Translations under genes and position numbers: made by a program | Source of the DNA: Phylloscopus collybita | Lineage: Eukaryota > Chordata > Aves > Passeriformes > Phylloscopidae | DNA length: 64,000 nt | Direction of reading: 5' to 3' | Assembly: GCA_027886175.1 (NCBI GenBank) | Contig: JAJNNQ010000137.1 | Coordinates: forward strand, 9,056,001 to 9,120,000 | The notes under the pieces: generated by a model | Told to the model about the DNA's origin: nothing | What the model saw: the letters and a program-made list of their open reading frames with translations, nothing else | Database searches by the model: none | Shown: positions 1 to 10,150 of the stretch, piece by piece | Numbering within the stretch: the stretch's first letter is position 1 | How the letters are laid out: every line of letters starts with the position of its first letter

Positions 1-1073
1 TGAAAAATGGGCATTAGGGAAATGGCAACACATCAGCTTCTAGGACTACAAATTCTGCCTGTCAGTTTTAACTCTGCCATTTTCTTCAAAACAATGCCTA
101 ATATTATATCTGCAATGACACCCCCTTATAATATGCATTTGCAGAGGTTTACATCCATTTACAAAGCTAGAAAACATGTCACATTTCCTATAAAAATCAC
201 ATATTACATCAAATGGTAATATTCTCAAGAATAGTGGCTGGAGAAAGGTAGCCACATGAAAGTAGTGATATTTGAGAAATTTTATTTGGAATACTGTGTT
301 GCAAACAAACAGTGTAGCTATTATCTGAGAATCCTCTCAATTTTACCTTTTTTTTTTTTTTCAAAAATAAAATTGTGCAGTAAAGTGAGCAATCCACAAT
401 ACAAGTTCCATCTATAAATAATGTTTGTCCTCACTCATTGTCCTGTTCTTTTGCAGACTGAAATAAGAAAGATGACAATATTTTATGTGACCAGCAGCTT
501 GCAGAACATGTCTTTTAAAGTAGGGGGTTATTTTTCACCACCCGAACTTTTATTAAGCCATTCAGCATATGCTTGCTTAAAATCTTGTTGCAGAATGAGA
601 AATGAAGTGTCATGAACTCAGCTGTAAGATAATAGTACTCAGCCAAGCACACTTGTATCTTTATATGCCTGGTACAATAGAAAGATTTATCATGCCCTAC
701 CCATTTACTGCACATTGCAAGAAGAGTTATAATTGGCCAGGATGGTTAAGATTTGATTTAAGACAATGCTTCTATCAGCTTGATTTTTGTTAATAGGGCA
801 TAAATGTTCCGTACAGAATTATGTCTTACTATGTTACAACCTGCCCTGGGTTAACTGTGTGCTGAAGTCACATCTTTTCCTGCTTCTGTATCATTTCTTA
901 TGAGAGAATACAGAGGCATGTATCTGACCACTCCCCATATTTACACATGAGGAGAAAGATATTTCTCAGCAGTTTACCCAAAATGCCACCATTTTCAAAT
1001 CAATAATGATTGTCAAGGGGATTTCAGACTCCATTTTGACTCACTAGGACATTTGATGGATTAAAATGAACAT
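1..1073. other. Unique AT-rich non-coding DNA, nothing recognised
   Basis: Both strands carry only short open frames (about 60-70 codons) with no recognisable domain. I see no repeat family, RNA gene or long simple tract apart from a 14-base T run near 347-360. It is best treated as intergenic or intronic filler. Confidence 0.6.
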
Positions 1074-1103
1074 AGCTAAATATCCTTCAGCTAAATATCC
1101 TTC
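1074..1103. repeat. Perfect 15-bp tandem duplication
   Basis: The unit AGCTAAATATCCTTC occurs twice head to tail with no mismatch and is followed by a partial AGC. The perfect identity suggests a recent slippage or duplication event. No function is implied. Confidence 0.85.
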
Positions 1104-1119
1104 AGCATCAGACAAAGGT

Positions 1120-1157
1120 CTTTTTTTTTCTTCTTTTTTTTCTTTTTTTTTTTTTTA
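1120..1157. repeat. Pyrimidine (T-rich) tract
   Basis: This is a run of T broken only by single C residues. It is low-complexity DNA. On the minus strand it would read as a poly(A)-like tail, but no retrocopy body is recognisable next to it. Confidence 0.8.
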
Positions 1158-1228
1158 ATATACTTGCTAAAGTCCAATGCAGAAAATTCAAAAAATTAGA
1201 TGACAAATGAACATTACTGAAGTGAGTA

Positions 1229-1324
1229 ATTAGAGGTATGGTTTATGGCCAACAGTAGTTAAAGGGCTTCATCTTTATTAGAAGTATGGTTTATGGCCAA
1301 TAGCAGTTAAATGACTTCATTTTT
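1229..1324. repeat. 48-bp tandem duplication, two diverged copies
   Basis: Copies at 1229-1276 and 1277-1324 align over their full 48 bases with about six substitutions and no gap. Both contain the core GTATGGTTTATGGCCAA. The divergence indicates an older duplication than the one at 1074. It is not coding. Confidence 0.8.
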
Positions 1325-4131
1325 AAATATATATGATGAATCATATTAGTAGAATGGAGTGTAATGAAGGTAATGAATGCCTAATTCTCTTATGGAAATG
1401 TGCAATGCCAATTTCAGACAGAATCCTAATGACATAATTGTGCATGAGGATTTTGCCTTGTTTGTTTTTCTGAAGTCAGACCTTTAAACTATAAAGGTTT
1501 AGTAAACTATTAAAGTTTTACACTATGTTCTTAATATCTCTTGGTTTATTTTTTATTTTTAAGAGACAAGATGGCACATGAGGAGCCATATGAAATCTTC
1601 CACCTCTAATACTTTATGGCAGTGATTTGAACTGTCCCCAGACTGATAGAACTCTTGTATTAGTAACATTATTGAATGGATTTTCAATAGATTTCTCAGT
1701 TAATTTTTCTTGTGGACTACAGCGTGTAGGACAGAGTTAACAACAGGATATGCATCCACTGGAGGCATGGAAAATACTGGAAGCTGGATGAGATATGCTA
1801 GTGGGGCCAGACTGCATTAAATTTGATAACTGTAGTGATTTTCAAATGTGAAAAACATATAATGAAAAAAAACCCATTGAATCAGACATGTTAGAGACTG
1901 GGATTTGCAGTCCCTTCCTACTTTCTTTGGTCAAGAGACCTCACAGGTTGTAATAATATCCACCTCCTCCTTTAACTTGTTCTCCAGTTAGTTGTCACTA
2001 GTTGTCACTGGTTAAATGATCAGAAACTAAGTTTAAAAGTTCCTTTTCCTTGATGACAGTTTCTCATTTGATTAGTGACATGCCAGCTAGTCTCTCACAT
2101 TCCTTGTGCATGTAAATAACCCACCATGATGTGTCTTGGTTTCTGCAGCACCTAGTGTCTCAAATATCCAGATTTCCTTGTCACAGGGAGTAGAACATAT
2201 AATTGAGAACAGCACAGCAGTTCTTCCAGGTCCCCGGGGTTAAACCTAGACATGGTACAAAAGAGAGAGAAAGAGCAATTTCTTCTCACCCTGTCAGGAA
2301 CTTTGTGGGACACAGATACTTTGGAAGTGGGCTCTATTTGCTACATTAAAAATTAAGTCAGAGTTCTAGGAGGTGTTGCTACCGATGCCAAATGCAAAGA
2401 GAGTACAGGTAGGTGTTTGGGCTTTTTGCAACATATGTTGTGCTACACATGCAACTTGTTTTCATATTTTCTAGGGCAATGACAACCTTAGGATCTTTTT
2501 GGATACACTGACTTCCAGGATTCTCTTGCCACGAGTTTACGTTTCAGCAGAAACATGATCTAGACAAGTTGCCTGCCTTTTTCCCATGGCCTTTCTGCAC
2601 AGTCACACTTTAACAGTAAATAGGTGATGCAACAGACTGAAACAGCACATAGAACATCTTAGTAGATATTTGCTCCTCTTTCTTTTCCAAGAAGGAAGAG
2701 TTCATTTATTCTTCCCATTTTTTTTCTCTTTCACAAAATTCAAAATGCAAAAAAGGTCCACATAGCTGTGATTTAACCAAATATTGAGCCCCATGTAAGA
2801 AAAGGTTGCATTTAAAGCTACTTATATTCAGACACTGATGCTTTGAGAAAAATGTCCCTGTCTGGGAGATTTCTTGCAACTCCTGTTTTTAATGCATCTC
2901 ACAGAAAGTAAATTTGCAAAGTTGTTCTGCTGTCAGGGAAAAGGAGCTAGGCTACTGTGTGTTGGAGGTTCCAGAGGGAGAGCTAGAGAAAAAAGTCATA
3001 CCAGTCAAAGTCAATGCAAAACAATACATTTCTTTTAATATGTTTACCAAGAATCATTGTTCTATCATTTTTTCCAGTCCTTTTCCATGAAATATGCTTC
3101 ACAAGGGACTGTTGGAGTGTACAAAACAAAACAGACAAATGCAATGTTAAGTCAGATTGCTTAAAAAGAAGTTAATAACAAATGTTGAAGAACCACAATA
3201 TGATACTCTGGGGAATGTTCCAAGGGAACAAATGGCTTATGCAATTCAGGATATGCAACCCTGGCCTGCACAGAGCATCAAAAAAGGGTGAAGATAACCA
3301 TATGATTTTAATTGAAAGATTATGCTTTTTAAGCCAGCGCCCGTTTCCTTTGTTACATGGTGCACAAAACCACTCCAGTCAAAGGACTTGAGTGACTGAG
3401 CTGACATTTGAACAAGCACTGAACGTTTAACTATTTTTTATTACTTCCCTTAATTTGCAGGGCTAGAAATGCCCACCAACATTGAGATATGACAATATTC
3501 TCTAAACTATTAGGCATTCTGTCAGTTAGTAAGATTGGAATTAATAATTTTTCTGTTTGTGAATTTAGCTGTGTCCAAAGAAAATTTGGTTGCCGGTCTT
3601 TTACCAAAAAGCAGACGGAATAAGTTAAAAAAAAAATGTAATCCCATAGATTACATTTTTTAAATAGTTTCTAGTGTCAAAATGAGAATTATTTGTCACA
3701 CTCATCTCTCAGGTTAGACTGTTGTTATCTTCAGAATAAGAGAATTTGAAGGCTCTATTGATTTTTTTCAACAAAGCTTTCTGGATCTCAAAAAAATTTT
3801 AATACAATTTCCCACATTTTAATACTTAATTTAACCTACTATGTTCTGAATCTCTGTTTCTAAAGCAACAAGGAATCTAAGTGAATATTATTTTTGCAGG
3901 CCAAATTTAGAAGGATAGATCCTGAGCAAATATAAACAATGCACACAAGTGGCTGAAATGAATTTATTTAAATTACAAACCTTCAGGTAGAATTTAAAAT
4001 AGATCAAAGCAAAGTTCCAAATACCCAGAGTTTGCATGTATTATTTTAGAAAATAAAGCAAAACTAGGTCCAGAACAAAAATAAGCCGTTTTCTTCATTT
4101 CAAAATTTGAAATTTAAGTTCAAATTAAGTT
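1325..4131. other. Unique non-coding DNA
   Basis: About 2.8 kb without a recognisable gene or interspersed repeat. Open frames are short (69 codons at most) and look random. The only structure I noted is the hairpin at 3631-3661. A 10-bp direct repeat AGTTGTCACT lies near 1988-2008. Confidence 0.55.
3631..3661. repeat. Perfect 13-bp inverted repeat (hairpin)
   Basis: Left arm AAAAAATGTAATC (3631-3643) and right arm GATTACATTTTTT (3649-3661) are exact reverse complements around a 5-base loop. There is no adjacent coding region, so a bacterial-style terminator reading is not appropriate. It is probably a chance or slippage palindrome in AT-rich DNA. Confidence 0.8.
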
Positions 4132-4137
4132 CACCCC
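4132..4137 (+). repeat. Left 6-bp target-site duplication (CACCCC)
   Basis: It sits immediately before the TG terminus at 4138 and is identical to 5122-5127. Confidence 0.55.
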
Positions 4138-5121
4138 TGTCTGGCCCAGGGGTGGGGCAGAATGTATGGATGGCTGCTCTCTCCCGTAAATTAGTGTTGG
4201 CTTATTTTGATCCATTCATTGTCCTGGTCCATCCTCCTAATCCAGGACCATGAGCAAGGGAGCTGTGACACTTCCCCCAGGCTCCTGAGTGTCCTTGGCA
4301 CCCACCAGATGATCAGGGTAGGAGAGAACAAGATGGGTTCTACTTGCCATTTCGAGGATCAATTTTATTAACAGAAACACAAAGCAAACCTAAGTCAAAG
4401 GATGGGCAGAGGCAAAGGCACTTACAGTGACCTATGAACAGGGGAGGTCTCAGGGGAGGGTACAAATCCTTAGCCAAGCAGGTACCCTTAGGGGAGGATC
4501 ATAATGTGGGATTTACAGCACAATGACCAATGGGGAAACACAAAGGGTGGGGAATAATTTGAACCAGCCACTGGGGTGTTGAAGATTAGGGGATTTCCAG
4601 AGTGGGAGCATGTAGCCGTGGTTCCTGCTGTGATGTTTGGGTTCTCTGAAACTTTTTCCCAGACACTGTTCTGTCAACAAGAAACATGTTTTCCTAATTG
4701 TAACCGATGTTTACATTCCTTTCCTTAGGAGGGACTTCTTGATGTCCCTCTGACTTGACCAATGTAGTTGAAGAAGTTTGTCTTTCTTCCATCCCTTGGG
4801 TGGTTCTTTGTAAAATAGTATAAAGGGAACAAATTCCCGGGTAATAAAGATTGGAGTCATTTCAGCCTTCTGACCTTGGAGTCTGTGTCGTTGTAATCTT
4901 GAACAGCGTCAGGAGGGACTGGCATGGGGTAGGATTGACAGGTGGGTAAGAGGAGTGACTTGGAACAATCAGGAACAAAGGGTGGATCCAAGGAGAGAGT
5001 GACAACTGTATAAAGGGATACAGTAAGGACTAAACCAACTATACAAGGAAGGAGAAGGGGGTACAGAATAAACCATTTGAGGGACTAGAATCGGGAAAAA
5101 ATGCACCACCACAATTCATCA
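4138..5121 (-). mobile_element. Solo LTR of an endogenous retrovirus, minus strand, interrupted by a second LTR
   Basis: The segment begins TG (4138) and ends CA (5121). It is flanked on both sides by the 6-bp direct repeat CACCCC (4132-4137 and 5122-5127). A 6-bp target duplication with TG...CA ends is typical of ERVK-class (class II) avian elements. Read on the minus strand, it has an inverted CCAAT box near 4522 and an AATAAA polyadenylation signal near 4367-4372. About 230 bases of R/U5 lie beyond that signal. Removing the inner LTR (4631-4905) leaves about 709 bp, a plausible LTR length. No gag, pol or env remains, so it is a solo LTR. The C-rich duplication could be fortuitous, which is the main doubt. 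Confidence 0.6.
4631..4905 (+). mobile_element. Solo LTR nested inside the outer LTR, plus strand (LTR 'A')
   Basis: This runs opposite to the outer LTR. It shows TATAAA at 4819-4824, AATAAA at 4843-4848, and ends CA at 4905. It is clearly related to the LTR at 24551-24884: shared starts (TGATGTTTGGGTT against TGTTGTCTGGGTT), the shared block GATGTTTACATTC, a shared AGAAG...CTTCC stretch, and TGTGTCG near the 3' end. The distance from the shared GATGTTTACA block to the 3' end is 199 bases here and 201 there. The 5' end was placed by that similarity. No matching target duplication is visible, so the exact start could lie up to about 50 bases upstream. Confidence 0.6.
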
Positions 5122-5127
5122 CACCCC
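5122..5127 (+). repeat. Right 6-bp target-site duplication (CACCCC)
   Basis: It sits immediately after the CA terminus at 5121 and matches 4132-4137 exactly. Confidence 0.55.
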
Positions 5128-6427
5128 AAAACATGATTTATTGTCTCTTACTGTGTGTGTGATATATTGCTCTTTCATAAAGTTTTGGATGCAGCCCATC
5201 TTTCAACATTTTCCAGGAAGCAGAAGCTCCAGTATATACACGAGCATTGTTTATAGTCGTTCTGCATCATATTTAATGTTGTGGGTGTATTGGTTATCCA
5301 GGTAACTGTTATCTAAGAGGCATTCATCTTTTTCCTTTCCTTTTCTCTCTTCATCAAAAGTTAAAAATAGGATTGGCTTTGATGCAGAACATTAATTTGA
5401 GGGAACTGATGTGAAGACCGCAAACGAAACCTGTCATCTCCCACCTGCAGCTTTGTCAAATGTGAGGTGGTCTAATTTGCCAAGTTTCTGAGAGATGTCA
5501 GGCACAGCTGCTACTCATTTTTGGTTTATAAAAGGACTTTAATCAAATCTATGTGGACTCTCAGGGCTTGCACCAATGGCAGGGATAGACTGAACTCACT
5601 AGATCCTTATTTATTAGTTTAAAGTTAAAAGGTTTTTGAAAAATAATATCTGGATGCTGTAGTTGGAAAGATTGCTAGGATTAAATGTAAGTACAGTAAG
5701 GGCTGTACAATAAATATTTGTTCTAGAAGAAAAGTCAACAAAGATGTAGCTTCTGAAAGATAAGTTCTGCAATGGTAAATGTCAAATATTGGGGCAATGC
5801 TAAGAAAGAGATTTAATATCTGATGTCTGTCGGGGGAGAGCCAGATAATGAAAGCATTGAGATTACGCACAGGATTTTTCTTCACATAGTAATTTAAGAG
5901 GGATGGAAAAAATCAAGGATGCTGATACAAAGAAAATTTAGAATCCAAAAGAACTGCAAGTTTGTTCAGCAATACAAAATTTCCAATGATCTTTAATAAA
6001 AAAGAGTGTCTCTGAGGTGGACCCAAAAGCTGAACAGTAGGTAGTAGCTCTCACAAAAATCCAGCCTTCCCTTTGAAAATTTCAGCAAAAATCTCTTTTT
6101 CTAATTTTTATGTCTTTATTTCTGTTAGTACTTATAATTTTAATGAGAAATATCAGTTTTCAAGCTAAATGATTGTTCAAATGATTATTCAAACCAGAAA
6201 AAAACAAACTTTGCTTACTGGAAAAAAACCAAGAAATGTTAAGATAAGTTCCCACAAAGGCAGAGCTCTTTGTCCTGAGGGGAACTGCTAAAGCAGTTAT
6301 GAAGGACATAGAGGATGACATATGTTAGCATCTCACAACTCAGCAATTGGCTCTAGACAAAAATGTTGATTTGAGGCCAAAGGCAAGCAGATCATATATA
6401 GTCTTGAGCTGCAGGTTTAAAAAGTAT

Positions 6428-6447
6428 TAAAAAAAAAAAAAAAAAAA
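6428..6447. repeat. Poly(A) tract, about 20 bases
   Basis: A homopolymer run with no recognisable retrocopy body upstream. Confidence 0.85.
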
Positions 6448-7351
6448 GCTTTTCTAAATCAGCCATGATCTCATTATAGTTGAGCTAATAGTCAAATACA
6501 GGGCACTGTCACTATCAAAAAAAGAACCACGATGTATTTCACTGTCTGCTTGCAAGTAGGTAATGGATTATTTCCATGAGTGGCTGCAGTGGTCAGGGGA
6601 TCACAGGCTAATCAGAACAGGATGACTGTGTGCCAACAAACACTAATGAGCAGCTATTCTCATAATCAGTGGTTTGACCTGCAGCAGTCATGGAAAGGGC
6701 ACAGCACAACAGCACATGCAGATGGGACACATCCAAGTCTGGCACAGTAGGCTATATGCCCGATTACAGGAATTGAAATTACAGCACTGATAATACTGAA
6801 CCATAGGTGTATGCTAGATATATTAATAAACCCATTGACCAATTTAAAACTGTCTAATATTGGTTTTGTGTATATTCTGACCCTGGTGGAAGGTAGTCAG
6901 TCAATAGGTATCTTATTAGATGCATATGGGACAGGGAACATAACTCAGCAACTTTGATCTTGAGCTGCTGCTATAACATTCAAACCCATTGTGTATTGTT
7001 TGGTCACTATCATTTTGCTTCCTGAAATTTATTATTGCAATTAATGAATACAGGATAAAAGGGAACAATCTAGGGTTGATATATTTCAGAAAACCTTAAT
7101 TATGGGGTAAACAAACTTTGGAGGAATGAAAACCTGGAAATATTATTTTATTGGCATGCTAGGAGAATGCAAAAATGAAAGGCCACAGAAAGCTGGAAAA
7201 GGATCAGGAAAAAGATATGAACTTTTCCACAGTACCATGGTACTTGCAGACTGAGCACATTTTTCCAGGTCACCCTCAGAGCACAGATAGATATATTTCC
7301 TAAAATAAAAGAAGTATGAATAAAACATAAAAAATACCTTTACAGCCATTT

Positions 7352-7372
7352 GGGGGGGGGATGGGGGGGGGG
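7352..7372 (+). repeat. Double G-run (G9-AT-G10)
   Basis: Two runs of 9 and 10 guanines are separated by AT. Runs this long can form a G-quadruplex with several registers. There is no gene beside it, so regulatory meaning is unknown. Confidence 0.8.
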
Positions 7373-9213
7373 TGTATTAATCGTTTTCCTTCTGGTGAAA
7401 TTATTCTCATCACTAAGTTGAGAAAGTCAAGTCTTTCCCATGATATATTTCAGTTGTCTTATCATAACTGCTGACATTACTCTGGCTTAACTCCAAGACT
7501 GCCCTATGCACGTGCCACAACATCAGCAGACAAGCTGGTCTTCTCCAGTAGATTTCAAAAGTGTTTTATTTCTTTAGTCTAGCTTTAAAGACTTTCCTGC
7601 CTTTTTTTTTCCCTTCTCTTTTTCTTTTTTCCACTACAGTTTTTGTCTCAAGCACCTTCAGCATCTGCTAATTTGCTCGTCTACACTCAGCACTGGATCT
7701 CCACAGACTCTTATCCAAAAACTCCATTCCTCGAGAAAACCTCAAAACAACATCACATTCTTATAAATAGGTCTCCAGTTAAGTCATCTGTTCTCTGTCA
7801 CATGAGCAGGAAAAGCTAGGGAGTAAAGTGAACTTAAGACCTGGAATCTGAACATCACAAAGGCCCAGTTCATCTTCCAATGTTTTGTACCTAAAATGGA
7901 AAGACTTACTAAATTTAACTTTTATCTTCTGGATGAGAACGCAGACTCATGTCCTCAGAATTCTGGAAGCAAGGGTTTGTTTTTTCTTTGACAGTAAAAT
8001 GTTCTGGAAACTGCTTTGTCTGAAAACTGAAATTAAAGAAGTTTAGGAGTAGCAAGGCTGACCTACAAAGGAGTTTCTCAACATTGCAATATCTACAAAT
8101 AGATTTTACCTTTTAGAATCTAATGCATAAAAAGCAATGCAAGAAGAATAGATTCATGTCTTAGAGCTTTAAATATCAATTATGGCAGGGTTCCTCTCAG
8201 GGAGGTGAGTTTATATATGTTTAAAGTAGAGGCACTTAGCCTACATTGTCCTATTTCTATAGATACTAACACTGGAAAAAGAAGATCCCTTCTTTTTATT
8301 CTGTTCTTTCTTCATTTACAGAAGAGAACCAAAGCTGCTCTTTTCAACACCAAATATTTTTATTGAATAGTGCCTGTCTGACTACTGTGTGAACTGACAT
8401 AAGAGCTTCAGGTGCTCTGCTCATCACTGAGCTTAAACAATCTGTTCTCCCAAAGTTAGATAGCATCATTGTTTACTTTTTAGAGTTTCTGTTCAGGGCT
8501 AAATATATCCAACCAGCCAGGCCACCATAAAGACTGTGCCTGGAAAATAACGTTAAAGATGTTCAGATAGTGAAAGCTTTGTGCAATATGCTTGTAAATA
8601 GATTAAATTAAAGGCAGGCAGTATTTTTCTGAACTAGAGCTCACAGCAAACAGGAAAATGTAACAGAGTGGGCCCAGTACCCAGTATTCTCTTTGTCCAT
8701 ACAGTGGTCAGGTTTCCTTATTTCATTTGTGGCCAATGCATATTTTATGAGTCACTTAGACCTGTTTTGACAAAGTAGAGTTGGCAGGGTTAACTTCTCT
8801 GAAATATCCATTGCTTCAAATTGTGCATAATGGCATTTGAATGTGTGTAACATTGTATTAGCAGTGAAACTGTCACTAAGCACACAGCCTTTCTTTTCAT
8901 GGTGCAAAGACATTCTGAACACACTTTAAACCCTGGATCTGTAAATAAAGAAAGATGCCACTAGAGAAAGAATAGACAGCTAATATTTTGCTGGACTTTT
9001 GGACTGGGTTAGGACACTGAGGCCCATTTGCTGTCTAGAGAGGAAGCCTGAGGCTGCAAGATCTGGCCTCACTTTGTTCATCATCTTCACAGATCTACGT
9101 CACACACATCTGCTGCATCTGTATTCTCCCACCTCTAAAACAGATAAGTCAATGCTTGTCTTTTTTTGCAGTAATATTTTTGAGATATAAAGAATTAATA
9201 TTGTGAAAGTACC

Positions 9214-9363
9214 TTTTATGGTTTAATCCCACATGGCACTCAGCCCCACACAGCCCCTTGCCCCACCTCCAGCAGGATGGAGAAGAGGATCAGAAGAGTA
9301 GAAGTAAGAAAACTCATGGGTTGAGATAAAGACAGATTAACGGTACGGAAAAAATAATGAGAA

Positions 9364-9399
<36 letters not shown>

Positions 9400-9789
9400 T
9401 ATTATTATTATACACAAAGTAAAGGGTGCACAATGCAATTGCTCACCACTCACCAGCTGATGGCCAGCCAGTCTCTGGGCTGTGGTCTCCAGCCAGCTCT
9501 GCCCCCAGATTATATACTGACCTTGTCACCGTGTGGTATGGAATATCCCTCTGGCTAACTGGGGGCAGCTATCCAGGCTGCCTCTCCCCCAAAACTTCTT
9601 GTGCCCCTCCAGCCTTCTTCCTGGCAGGACATGCAAAGCTGAAATATTCTTGACTTTGCATAAACACTACTTAGCAACAACGAAAAACATCCCTGTGTTA
9701 CCAACATTACTCTTCCTACTGCATCCAAAACACAGCACTGTATTAGCTAATAGGAAGAAAATTAACTCTGTCATGGCCAAAATCAGACA
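9214..9789 (-). mobile_element. Solo LTR of an avian endogenous retrovirus, minus strand
   Basis: Read on the minus strand, it starts TGTCTGATTTTGGCC near 9789 and has AGAGTTAATTTTCTTCC just downstream. A TATA box (AGTATATAATC) lies near 9510, and it ends in GGGATTAAACCAT near 9219. These landmarks and their order match, from memory, a very common avian LTR whose U3 begins TGTCCTGGTTTCAGCTGG. The length of about 576 bp fits. No internal retroviral genes adjoin it. I could not identify a target-site duplication, and the 9214 end is the less certain one because the usual terminal TG is degraded there. Confidence 0.8.
9364..9411. repeat. (AAT)n/(ATT)n microsatellite within the LTR
   Basis: About twelve AAT units run directly into about four ATT units, forming a self-complementary junction. 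It lies in the R/U5 half of the 9214-9789 LTR. Members of this LTR family, as I recall them, carry a short TTA-rich stretch here, so this looks like expansion of a family feature. Confidence 0.85.
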
Positions 9790-10016
9790 GAATTTCAAAA
9801 TCACAGAACAGATATTCTACTTCAAGCCATTATTTATCTCTAAAATCCTTTTATTTGTAAACAAGGAAGGTGCCTTATTGACTTTCTCAGTCTCCTTTCC
9901 TCTTGTTTACCATTCCCATTCTGGATATGCATCATACACAGGTTTTACAGAGTTCATGGGTAGACAAGAACAACTATCATGTTTCAGAATAAAAATTTAA
10001 CAGTGTGTGCATGGTG

Positions 10017-10150
10017 GGATCACAGGATAACTTGTGTTGGAAGGACCACTGGAGTTTCCCTGGTCCAGCCCCTGTGTGAGAGTGCTGAGCACACCCTGAG
10101 CCTTGAGGAAGTTGTCAGGCCTGGGCAGAGGTACCTTGCTGATGGCAGCA
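10017..10150 (-). mobile_element. CR1 LINE 3' fragment, minus strand
   Basis: The order GATCACAGGATAAC, GTTGGAAGGACC, then GGTCCAGCCCC is the reverse complement of an avian CR1 3' untranslated end. Only about 135 bp remain, so it is a 5'-truncated copy with no coding part. Substitution is heavy, indicating an old insertion. Confidence 0.7.

Larger units (their letters stand above)
5128..9213. other. Unique non-coding DNA
   Basis: About 4.1 kb without genes or clear interspersed repeats. The largest open frame is 86 codons (minus strand, near 5625-5885), with no domain and no sign of coding composition. It contains a 20-base poly(A) tract at 6428-6447 and a G-run cluster at 7352-7372. Confidence 0.55.

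Noticed and set aside
3631..3661. Rho-independent terminator
   Set aside because: Hairpin plus T run, but the sequence is clearly from a vertebrate and there is no upstream gene.
9533..10000. 155-codon plus-strand frame
   Set aside because: More than half lies antisense inside the LTR at 9214-9789. There is no domain and no coding signature.
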